Below, piece after piece: positions 35,443 through 43,609 of a DNA stretch of 64,000 bases (its first letter is position 1; each line of letters opens with the position of its first letter). Origin of the DNA: an uncultured Collinsella sp. (GTDB lineage Bacteria > Actinomycetota > Coriobacteriia > Coriobacteriales > Coriobacteriaceae); assembly GCA_900541645.1 (NCBI GenBank), contig UQKQ01000001.1, forward strand, positions 323,860-387,859. The letters run 5' to 3'. The notes beneath the pieces were generated by a model that was given only the letters and a program-made list of their open reading frames with translations, was not told where the DNA came from and did no database searches. The position numbers and the translations under genes are program-made.

Positions 35443-35583
35443 TAGTTAGAATAGGTGCGAAATTGCATCGCCTTAGTTCCTCAAGCTTCCTGTACAGCGG
35501 GGAGAGCGTTTTAGCGGTTTTTTTGGATACTGCAATCCATTTTTTCGCAGTGGTTTCCAACAGCAACGAAAGGATGGCCTACC

Positions 35584-36552
35584 ATGGCCACTTTACTTCA
35601 AGATAAATATGAGGCTCGCAAGGCCGAGGTCAATGCTCGATTTGAACAGCTTCGCGCTAACGAGGAGGAGCTCAACCGAATCTTTGCTAAGATCTACAAC
35701 ATGGAGGGCGAGGTGCCCATCGAGGTCGAGGATAAGTACGTTTCGGTGGCGCGCATCTTCGATGCCGCCGACGAGATTCCCGAGAGCTATAAAGGCAATA
35801 AATACGTGCGCACCAAGCGTGACGAGATCACCTCGCTCATAAGCTACGCCGTCGGCTGCATGTTTGGCCGCTATTCGCTGGACGTGGATGGCTTGGTCCT
35901 GGCCGATCAGGGTGCCACGGTCGACGACTATCTGGCCAAGATGCCCGACCCCGCGCATGTGACCTTTATGCCCGATGCCGACAACGTGCTGCCCATTACC
36001 GACGACGAGTACTTTGACGACGACATCGTGCGCTACTTTATCGACTTTGTGCGCACCGTATACGGCGAGGAGACGCTCGAGCAGAACCTGGCCTTTATTG
36101 CCGAGGCGCTCGGCGGCAAGGGCACCTCGCGCGAGGTCATCCGCACCTACTTTTTGAAGGACTTCTTTAAGGACCACTGCCAGACCTACAAGAAGCGTCC
36201 CATCTACTGGCTGTTCGACAGCGGCAAGAAGAATGGCTTCAGGTGTCTTGTTTACATGCATCGCTACCAGCCCGACTTGCTGGCTCGCATCCGCACCGAC
36301 TATGTGCACGAGCAGCAGGAGCGTTACCGTGCCCAGATCGGCTACGCCAACGATGCCCTTGCCGGTGCCGAGCGCGGCGAGCGCGTGCGTTTGGATAAGC
36401 GCGTCAAAAAGCTCAACGACCAGCTCAAAGAGACCATTGGCTACGAGGAGAAGCTGCATCACTTGGCAGACCAGATGATTAAGATCGACCTGGATGACGG
36501 CGTCAAGGTCAACTACGCCAAGTTTCAGGATGTGCTGGCAAAGATCAAGTAA
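35584..36552 (+). CDS. pglX: BREX PglX, C-terminal part
   Basis: A 322-residue polypeptide matching the conserved C-terminus of type 1 PglX: ANEEELNRIF near the start, then FISYAVGCMFGRYSL-like (LISYAVGCMFGRYSLDVDG), PITDDEYFDDDIVRYF, KRPIYWLFDSGKKNGF and the ending IDLDDGVKVNYAKFQ. Its ATG 35584 has GAAAGGA 11 nt upstream, so it is independently translated. Codon use and G+C are host-like, unlike the gene just before it. With the 831-residue part it probably reconstitutes one enzyme. No frameshift remnant of a joined gene is visible in the 141-nt gap. Confidence 0.85.
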   Translation: MATLLQDKYEARKAEVNARFEQLRANEEELNRIFAKIYNMEGEVPIEVEDKYVSVARIFDAADEIPESYKGNKYVRTKRDEITSLISYAVGCMFGRYSLDVDGLVLADQGATVDDYLAKMPDPAHVTFMPDADNVLPITDDEYFDDDIVRYFIDFVRTVYGEETLEQNLAFIAEALGGKGTSREVIRTYFLKDFFKDHCQTYKKRPIYWLFDSGKKNGFRCLVYMHRYQPDLLARIRTDYVHEQQERYRAQIGYANDALAGAERGERVRLDKRVKKLNDQLKETIGYEEKLHHLADQMIKIDLDDGVKVNYAKFQDVLAKIK

Positions 36553-36575
36553 CTGCAGATACGGTAAGGATATTC

Positions 36576-39284
36576 ATGCCCAAGATCGATGTAGAAGAAC
36601 AGCTCAAACTGCGGTTTTTGCAACCGTTGCTCGCATGTATGCCCCGCCGTGTGGTGGTTTGGCACGATGCGGACGGCGAGTTTGCCCCTGAGTTTGAGCG
36701 ATTGGCCGCCGAGGGATTCGATGGCGCGGGGACCGATGACGGCGTTATGCCTGTTCAAGGTGACTTTGAACGCCCGGTGCGATTTATTGAGGCCTGCGAG
36801 GGCCGCATGTTTGCCGTCAAGAAGCTTATCAACCGCGATGACCTTGCGAGCGATATCTTGTTGTATCGCCGTTGCCCGCGCGGCAGGCTTGAGGGCGATT
36901 GGCTTGCCGATGTTGAGCTGTATGCCGATCAGTTCCAGGCTGACTATCTTTCACTTTTGGCCGATCAGCTGGGTATCGAGAATATTGACGCCGTGCGCGA
37001 GAGTCTGCGCGAGCACAAGACGTTCTATGATGCCAAGACCCGCTGCGCTAAGTTTGCCGCGTGTGTTCCGCATGCCTCGGGCGCATCCGATATCGAACTT
37101 GGCATCCTTACGGTGATTTTTGGCGGTAAAGAGCCTGGCGACGCGCGGCCCGCGTTTGTACTGCGCGGCTGTATGACCATGCTGCTGCACGAGGGGCCCG
37201 AGGCACTGGCCGAGTTGGCGGACAAGTACTGTGCGCGCGATGTTCTCTCTGCCTTCATTGTGCGTTGCTATGGGTTTGAGGGGCCGCTGTATGAGCGTGA
37301 TTCGCTGCTTGCACTGGCATCCCACGTGTTCCTTACGGCGGCATCCACAGCGATTCCCGAGGGAGCGCTCAAGGGACTCGAGCGTTTTGTGGCTCCTGCC
37401 TATGGTCCCTATTGTCTTGAGGCAGTGCGTACGTGGGACCAGGTTGCCGATGCTCAGGCTTCGAGCGAGGACCTATTTGAGATCTGCCGTTTGGTAGAGG
37501 ATGCTCGCGGGCTCTTTGCACGGTTTGAGGCCTTGCCGATCGATGTGCTGGCCTCGCTTGATGTGTTCCCGTGCGTCAACGAGGCCGTGCTTTCGCAGCT
37601 GTTCTGCTCGTTTGCTCAGGGCGCGGACCGTGTTGAGGACGCGCGCACCTTTGCGGCGCGTCGCTGCGACCTGAGCTGGTACCGCCGTGTCGAGAGCTAC
37701 TTTGACCTGCTTGTCGCCGTGGCCGATATGTGCGCGTTTAGGCAGGTGCACGCGGGCGGGTTCCATCTGGCGCAGCCCCAGCAGGTGTGGGATGCCTACA
37801 CGTCCGATTGGTATGTCATGGACGCTGCCTATCGCCATATGTGCACCGCGTATTTGCGGGCACGCTCCGTCGAGTGCGATGTGCTCGAGGAACCTGCCCG
37901 AGCCGTAGTGGACTGGGCGGAGAATCTCTACAGTAACTGGTTCTTGGCCGATGCCAATGCATGCTGGGCATCGGCTGCGCAAGGGGAGTGGGCCGATTGC
38001 GGCTACATCGAGGGGCCCGAACGACAGGATGAGTTCTACTGGCACGTGCTGCCCGCCTTTGTGGGCTCTGCCAAAACGAAGGTCGTTATCGTGAGCGACG
38101 CGCTGCGCTATGAGGTGGCCCGCGACGTCGCGGCGCTGCTCGAGCGCGAGCGTGGCGGTAATGTCAAGGTCTCTAGCATGCAGGCGGTCTTTCCCTCCAT
38201 TACCGAGGTTGGTATGCCCGCGCTGCTGCCACACCAAGCGCTTAAGCTTGCAGCGGATGGCTCGTTTGTGCTGGCTGACGGCATGCCCACTGCGACGACT
38301 CCGCAGCGCGAGGCCGTACTTGCCCACGTTGAGCCCACGGCCCGCGCTTTGCGCTCGAGCGCATTCCTCAACATGGCGGGAACCGAGCGTAAAGCGCTGC
38401 TCAAAGACTCCGAGCTCGTTTATCTCTACCACAACAAGATCGATGCCACGGGCGAGAAGGCCGCTACGCAGGATGACGTTTTCGATGCCTGCGCGGACGC
38501 CGTGGAGGAACTTGCCGCATTGGCGCGACGCGTGTGCACCGACGCTCCGGGCGCGCGTGTTGTTATAACGGCGGATCATGGCTTTATCTACACGCGTCGG
38601 GAACTTAACGAGTGCCAGATGCTCGGCAAGCCAGACCTTCCCTTCCTTGACGCTCCCGTCATGCACGGCAAACGTCATCTGGTGGTGCCCAACGAGGCCG
38701 TGGCCAAGCTTTCGGACGAGGCGCGCGGGGTGTTTGCTGATGTTGACATGGGGCGTTTGGGTGCCGGCTTTGAGGGGTTTGCCCCGCGTGAGAACGTGCA
38801 CTTCAAACGACCCGGCGGTACTAACAACTACGTACACGGCGGCATGAGCCTGCAGGAGCTTTGCGTGCCCGTTATCGGATTTTGGCGTGCGCGCTCGGGT
38901 TCCAAGGACTTTGTCGATGCGCGTGCGGCGACGCTGCGCGTACTTAGTGAGGGACGCCGAGTGACCAACTCGCTCTTTTCGGTCAATTTGATCCAGGAAG
39001 AACCTGCCCAAGGTAAGGTCTTGCCGTGCGAGTACGAGTTGGTGTTTACCGATGCAAGTGGCAACGAGGTGAGCGATACGGTCAAGGCGCATGCCAACAA
39101 GACTTCTGTTAACTCGCAGGAGCGCGTGGTGCATGCCAAGTTTGCGTTGCATGCAGCGGATGGATTCTCGGCCAAGGGTCCGTACTATCTGGTCTGCCGC
39201 GAGCGCGAGACGGGCAAGATCGTTTGGCGCGAGACGTACACCATCGCTGTTTCATTTGCCCCCGTTGCTGATTTTGGTTTTTAG
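36576..39284 (+). CDS. pglZ: BREX protein PglZ, alkaline phosphatase-like fold
   Basis: A 902-residue protein of the type 1 BREX PglZ family. The alkaline-phosphatase-type domain has VVIVSDALRYEVA (metal-site Asp508) and TADHGFIYTR (Asp667-His668). N-terminal residues 1-480 hold helical sections typical of the family, starting MPKIDVEEQLKLRF. PglZ interacts with PglX or acts as a nuclease/phosphatase in studied systems; its exact role here is unknown. It begins 23 nt after the PglX C-terminal gene, with GGTAAGGA just upstream. Confidence 0.9.
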   Translation: MPKIDVEEQLKLRFLQPLLACMPRRVVVWHDADGEFAPEFERLAAEGFDGAGTDDGVMPVQGDFERPVRFIEACEGRMFAVKKLINRDDLASDILLYRRCPRGRLEGDWLADVELYADQFQADYLSLLADQLGIENIDAVRESLREHKTFYDAKTRCAKFAACVPHASGASDIELGILTVIFGGKEPGDARPAFVLRGCMTMLLHEGPEALAELADKYCARDVLSAFIVRCYGFEGPLYERDSLLALASHVFLTAASTAIPEGALKGLERFVAPAYGPYCLEAVRTWDQVADAQASSEDLFEICRLVEDARGLFARFEALPIDVLASLDVFPCVNEAVLSQLFCSFAQGADRVEDARTFAARRCDLSWYRRVESYFDLLVAVADMCAFRQVHAGGFHLAQPQQVWDAYTSDWYVMDAAYRHMCTAYLRARSVECDVLEEPARAVVDWAENLYSNWFLADANACWASAAQGEWADCGYIEGPERQDEFYWHVLPAFVGSAKTKVVIVSDALRYEVARDVAALLERERGGNVKVSSMQAVFPSITEVGMPALLPHQALKLAADGSFVLADGMPTATTPQREAVLAHVEPTARALRSSAFLNMAGTERKALLKDSELVYLYHNKIDATGEKAATQDDVFDACADAVEELAALARRVCTDAPGARVVITADHGFIYTRRELNECQMLGKPDLPFLDAPVMHGKRHLVVPNEAVAKLSDEARGVFADVDMGRLGAGFEGFAPRENVHFKRPGGTNNYVHGGMSLQELCVPVIGFWRARSGSKDFVDARAATLRVLSEGRRVTNSLFSVNLIQEEPAQGKVLPCEYELVFTDASGNEVSDTVKAHANKTSVNSQERVVHAKFALHAADGFSAKGPYYLVCRERETGKIVWRETYTIAVSFAPVADFGF

Positions 39285-39295
39285 GAGTGTGCCCT

Positions 39296-41629
39296 ATGTT
39301 TGATAGCCATGACGACGATCTGTGGGAAGTCCCCTCGATTGATGCGGATGTGCCCGAGCAGGCTGCGGTGCCTACAGGGGTGGCCGTGCCTGCTGCGGAG
39401 GCTGAGACTGCCGCGCCCGTTGAAGCTGCCGCGCCCGCCGAGGGTGAATCCTCGACCGATGGCTATGACCAGGCCGTGGCCGAGGACCCCGAGGGCGACG
39501 GCTACGACATGGATGGGCTGGACGGCAAACTGCTCGAGCACTTTGCTGGCAAGATCGTGCGCAAGGACCTGACGGCCCTTATGAAGCGCGGCGCCAACGT
39601 GCCCACCTTTGTGCTGGAGTACCTGCTAGGCATGTACTGCTCAACTGACGACGAGGATGCCGTGGCAGAGGGTTTGGAGCGCATCCGCAGGATCCTCACC
39701 GATAACTACGTGCGTCCCGACGAGTCCGAGCGCATTAAGTCCAAGATCCGCGAACTGGGCCGCTTTACCATCATCGATAAGGTGACGGCCAAGCTCGACG
39801 AGTACAAAGACATTTACGTGGCGTCGTTTGCCAATCTGACCATCGAGCCGTTTGTGATGCCGGCCGAGTACGTGCGCGACTATTCCAAGATTCTGCAAGG
39901 CGGCATTTGGTGCATTATGAGCATCGAGTATCGTCACCCCTTGGATGAGGAAGACGAGTTTGGCATGGAGGTCTTTGGCGACGATGCGCCGCGCCGCTCC
40001 AAGGCCAAGCGCAAAAAGCGCGGACCCGAGGACTCTCCGTTTAGTGTGGCGTCGCTCACGCCCATCCAGATGCCCAATCTAGACCTGGATGCCATGGTCG
40101 ACGAGCGCCAGTACTTTACGCGCGACGAGTGGCTCAACATGCTGCTGCGCTCGGCTGGCTATGAGCCCAGCGAGCTTTCCGAGAAGGAGCGCCTGCACTT
40201 TATCGAGCGCATGGTGCCGCTGATCGAGCGCAACTACAATCTGTGCGAGCTGGGTCCCCGCGGCACCGGCAAGAGCCATATCTACAAAGAGGTCTCGCCT
40301 TACGCCATCTTGCTTTCGGGCGGCCAGACCACTACGGCCAACCTGTTCGGCCGCATGAACTCCATGCGCGCCGACCGTGTGGGCTTGGTGGGTCACTGGG
40401 ACTGCGTGACGTTCGACGAGGTCGCCGGCATGCGCTTTAAGGACACCAATGCCGTGCAGATCATGAAGGACTATATGGCGAGCGGCAGCTACGCGCGCGG
40501 CCGCGACCAGATCAACGCCGATGCCTCCATGGTCTTTGAGGGCAACATCAACGACACTGTGCAAAACGTCCTTAAGACCACGCACCTGTTTGATCCGTTC
40601 CCGCCGGAGTTTAACAACGATTCGGCTTTTTTCGACCGTATCCATTATTACCTGCCGGGCTGGGAGATTCCCAAGATGCGCTCGAGTCTGCTGACCGGGC
40701 ATTACGGCCTGATCACCGACTGCCTGTCGGAGTTTTGCAAGGAGATGCGCCGCAAGGACTTTACGCACCATATCGACCGGTATTTCCGCTTTAACAGCGA
40801 CTTTAACAAGCGCGACGAGATCGCCGTGCGCAAGACCTTTAGCGGCCTGGCCAAGCTGCTGTTCCCCGACGAGGCCATGGACAAGGACGACGTGCGCTGG
40901 CTGCTGGACTATGCCATCGAGGGCCGTCGCCGCGTAAAGGAGCAGCTCAAGATTATGGCGGGCGTCGAGTTTATCGACGTCAACCTGGGCTATATGGATG
41001 CCGACAACCCGCAGGACGTGCATGTGGTGCGCGTGCCCGAGCAGAGCGAGGACACGCTGATTCCCGACGGGCCGCTGCTGTCCGGTCACGTGTTTGGCGT
41101 GGGCAGATCGCAGGGCGGCGAGGTCGCCGTGTACAAGCTGGAGAACAAGGCCGTTGCCGGCGAGTGCAAGTTTAAGCACGAGGGCGTGGCCTTTAACAAG
41201 CCGGTGCGCGATACGCTGGAGGCCGCGTTCGACAACTTTGTGAACCTGGCGAACCGCGTGGCGCCGGGCATGCACATTGGCTCCAAGGACTACCTGCTGT
41301 TCTACAACGACTTGCAGAGCAAGGGCCTGTCCGAAGAAGTTTCGCTCGCCGAGTTTGTGGGCCTGTGCTCCGCGGCCTGCAACCGCCCGGTGATGCCCGC
41401 GCTGGCGATTCCTGGAATCTTGCGCATGTCGGGTTCTATGGACGAGATCCGTGGGCTCGAGGACATTATGCGCGTGGCCAAAAACGCTGGTGCTAAGCGC
41501 GTGATTTTGCCGCTGAGCGCCATCGCGGGCCTACAGAGTGTTTCGTCCGAGATTATTTCGGGGTTGAGCCCGGTGTTCTACATGGATGGCGACCCGGTCG
41601 ACGCCGCAAAGAAGGCGCTGGATCTGTAG
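39296..41629 (+). CDS. brxL: BREX protein BrxL, Lon-like AAA+ protein
   Basis: A 777-residue protein with an AAA+ domain (Walker A GPRGTGKSH from residue 320; FDEVAGM Walker B) and a C-terminal Lon-like domain. LLEHFAGKIVRKDLTALMKRG and RGANVPTFVLEYLLGMY are the usual BrxL start region. Before it lies an acidic, Ala/Pro-rich extension of about 75 residues (EAAAPAEGESSTDGYDQAVA) absent from the E. coli type BrxL I recall. BrxL forms DNA-binding hexamers and is needed for defence. ATG 39296 follows TAGGAG, 8 nt away; it starts 11 nt after the pglZ stop. Confidence 0.92.
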   Translation: MFDSHDDDLWEVPSIDADVPEQAAVPTGVAVPAAEAETAAPVEAAAPAEGESSTDGYDQAVAEDPEGDGYDMDGLDGKLLEHFAGKIVRKDLTALMKRGANVPTFVLEYLLGMYCSTDDEDAVAEGLERIRRILTDNYVRPDESERIKSKIRELGRFTIIDKVTAKLDEYKDIYVASFANLTIEPFVMPAEYVRDYSKILQGGIWCIMSIEYRHPLDEEDEFGMEVFGDDAPRRSKAKRKKRGPEDSPFSVASLTPIQMPNLDLDAMVDERQYFTRDEWLNMLLRSAGYEPSELSEKERLHFIERMVPLIERNYNLCELGPRGTGKSHIYKEVSPYAILLSGGQTTTANLFGRMNSMRADRVGLVGHWDCVTFDEVAGMRFKDTNAVQIMKDYMASGSYARGRDQINADASMVFEGNINDTVQNVLKTTHLFDPFPPEFNNDSAFFDRIHYYLPGWEIPKMRSSLLTGHYGLITDCLSEFCKEMRRKDFTHHIDRYFRFNSDFNKRDEIAVRKTFSGLAKLLFPDEAMDKDDVRWLLDYAIEGRRRVKEQLKIMAGVEFIDVNLGYMDADNPQDVHVVRVPEQSEDTLIPDGPLLSGHVFGVGRSQGGEVAVYKLENKAVAGECKFKHEGVAFNKPVRDTLEAAFDNFVNLANRVAPGMHIGSKDYLLFYNDLQSKGLSEEVSLAEFVGLCSAACNRPVMPALAIPGILRMSGSMDEIRGLEDIMRVAKNAGAKRVILPLSAIAGLQSVSSEIISGLSPVFYMDGDPVDAAKKALDL

Positions 41630-41703
41630 AAGTGCGGGCGAGCGGGCTTGCGTGCGCGTGGGCCCGCGAGCGTATTGGCGTGTTCGGGTAAGGAGGCCTT
41701 GCC

Positions 41704-43056
41704 ATGGCGGGCGAGCGTTCTGTTGGCGAGCTGCTCGACGAGCTGTTTGGCTTTGAATCGGTGGCCAAGCGTCAGACGGCGCTTGAGCAGTACGATCGTG
41801 GGGAGTTGGTGCGCAAGGCGCGCTCCCGCGAGCTGCTGGGTGTGCTTAGGGGCGTCGAGGCTGCCGAGCACGCTGCGCGCGACTCTGCCGTGCAGGCTGT
41901 TGACGGGTATGTTCGCCGTGTCGAGGGCGCGGCCCTTGCGCGCGCTCGCAAGCAGGCGGGTGTTGTGGGCCCGCTGCAGATGGAGCGCCGCTATGCTGCC
42001 TTTTTGCGTATGGAGGACAAGGCCGAACTGTTGGCCCGCTTGGAGCAGACGCTTGCGTTTATCGAGGTAAAGCTGCGTGCCAATACGGCGGACAGGGTTC
42101 GTGCGGCATACGATGCTGCGGGGGCTTTGGTGTTGCAGGGCGCGGCGCGTCTGAGTGACGCGCGCGTTGTGGATGCCGCACCCTTGGATGCCGATCTGCT
42201 ATGCACGCAGCTGGAGCAGCTGCGTTGCACCGCCGATACAACGGACCTTGCCGGCATGATTACGGCGACGTTTGAGTCCGAGCTGAGTGCGACCGGGCCG
42301 CAGGGTGCTGACGCGTTTGCGAGCGATGTGGCTGGCGATGTGGCGCTGGAGCGCGAGCTTACTAATGTGCGCGGTGCTGCGCAGCGAGCGCGCTTGGCAG
42401 CCCAAGCGTATCGGGCCGAACGCGCTGCCCGCGTTGCAGGGAGCACGGTGGAGCCGGTATCGTTGCCGGGGCTTGTTTGCATTACGTGCGAGACGGGGTG
42501 CGATGCCGGGGAGCTTGCCGAGTTGCTCGCTCAGGTTAAGAAGTCGTTTGAGGCCTATAGGCGCGTTGTTACCGACGGCGGGTTGTTCTGTGCCTTTGGT
42601 GCCGGTTCGCCGCATGGGATTTGCCGCGGCAGTAGCTATTTCGACTACGATGATCGGTTTGACGAAGACGTGTTGGTGGGCGAGTATGACGGTGCTGCCA
42701 GGCACAATGTTCGGCGCGAAGTTGCGATTCCCGAGCTTGTGGACGAGGCTTCGGTCGACGGCGGCGACTCGCTCGAGGTTGCCGTGGCGCGCATGCGTGA
42801 GTTTAACGGACGGCGCTACGATGGTGTGCTGGACGAGGATCCTGCGCGCCATGTGAATGCGTTTTGGTATGGACTCAAAAAGCTCAGCCAGTATTGCGAG
42901 GCCGCCGTGCGCGTGGACGTGCGTGCTTGGGATTGCTTTATCGATAAGGTACAGTTCGCCTACGATGAACCCGTGGGCCGTTTGGCTACGCAGATGGACG
43001 ACAAACAGGTTGAGGCTTTTGTCGCTGCCGTGGATGCGCTCGGCGCTGACGAGTAA
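41704..43056 (+). CDS. Uncharacterised protein at the BREX distal end
   Basis: A 450-residue protein I do not recognise. It is alanine- and arginine-rich with several probable helices, a long helical N-terminal part (about 1-170) and a more mixed C-terminal half with CITCETGCDAGELAELL and WDCFIDKVQFAYDEP. Start MAGERSVGELLDELFGF after AAGGAGG at good spacing. It lies 74 nt after brxL on the same strand with host-like G+C, so may share the transcript. It is not a canonical BREX gene; it could be a locus-specific accessory or just a neighbour. Confidence 0.6.
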   Translation: MAGERSVGELLDELFGFESVAKRQTALEQYDRGELVRKARSRELLGVLRGVEAAEHAARDSAVQAVDGYVRRVEGAALARARKQAGVVGPLQMERRYAAFLRMEDKAELLARLEQTLAFIEVKLRANTADRVRAAYDAAGALVLQGAARLSDARVVDAAPLDADLLCTQLEQLRCTADTTDLAGMITATFESELSATGPQGADAFASDVAGDVALERELTNVRGAAQRARLAAQAYRAERAARVAGSTVEPVSLPGLVCITCETGCDAGELAELLAQVKKSFEAYRRVVTDGGLFCAFGAGSPHGICRGSSYFDYDDRFDEDVLVGEYDGAARHNVRREVAIPELVDEASVDGGDSLEVAVARMREFNGRRYDGVLDEDPARHVNAFWYGLKKLSQYCEAAVRVDVRAWDCFIDKVQFAYDEPVGRLATQMDDKQVEAFVAAVDALGADE

Positions 43057-43083
43057 GGGCCTGGTTTGGCGGGAGGTTTCACC

Positions 43084-43275
43084 ATGAAAATCGAAGTCGA
43101 TGTAGATCAGCTGCGCGAGAGCCTGCTCGACCGCGCGGGGAGTGCGGCGGGCGTGGGCTTTCCGGCCGCTATGCTCAACGTAGTGGATATCGAGGACGAG
43201 TCGCCCCAAGAGCTCCTAGCCCGAGCCGAACGCGAAGGCCTCGACCTCCGCGACTTTGCCGTCGATGATGACTAA
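43084..43275 (+). CDS. Small acidic protein after the BREX-distal gene
   Basis: A 63-residue protein, MKIEVDVDQLRESLLDRAG..., ending in EGLDLRDFAVDDD, with 27 nt between the previous stop and its ATG; GGGAGG lies upstream. I know no family. It is strongly acidic near the C-terminus, as small partner or inhibitor proteins often are. Coupling with the 450-residue gene suggests the two work together. Whether it is expressed cannot be told from sequence. Confidence 0.5.
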   Translation: MKIEVDVDQLRESLLDRAGSAAGVGFPAAMLNVVDIEDESPQELLARAEREGLDLRDFAVDDD

Positions 43276-43396
43276 GGGGCGGAGGTAGCTAATATGGGAC
43301 GGCGCGTCTGCATCCGCGACCGCTCGAAAATACGCGATAAGCCGTCGCAATGGAGTCTAACGACCTTGCAATTGCTCTATTTTGACTGCCCGCAGA

Positions 43397-43519
43397 CTAA
43401 GTGAGTAGGCTTTTTTGGAAATCCTGAGCGCACGACTAATTTGCTTCAACAAACCCGCAGGTCACAGACTTGTGCTTTGGTGACGTGGTCGGCGATTCGA
43501 CAAAAGTCTACTCACTTAG
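43397..43519. repeat. 123-nt element with 18-nt terminal inverted repeats (copy 1)
   Basis: CTAAGTGAGTAGGCTTTT at 43397-43414 and AAAAGTCTACTCACTTAG at 43502-43519 are inverted (one mismatch). The core resembles that of the copy at 46490 in several blocks (CAACAAA-CCGCAGGTCAC, GACTTGTG). No transposase is encoded. The surrounding gap 43276-43609 holds no gene I can support; bases 43342-43396 resemble a degraded form of the hairpin that precedes copy 2. Confidence 0.75.
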
Positions 43520-43609
43520 TTTTGAGAGACACTAATTGTCCGCAACGAGACCCCTGTCGGGGCGATTTATGCTCAAATGTAGCCAATTCGGGACGGCTGT
43601 CCCTGGCCG

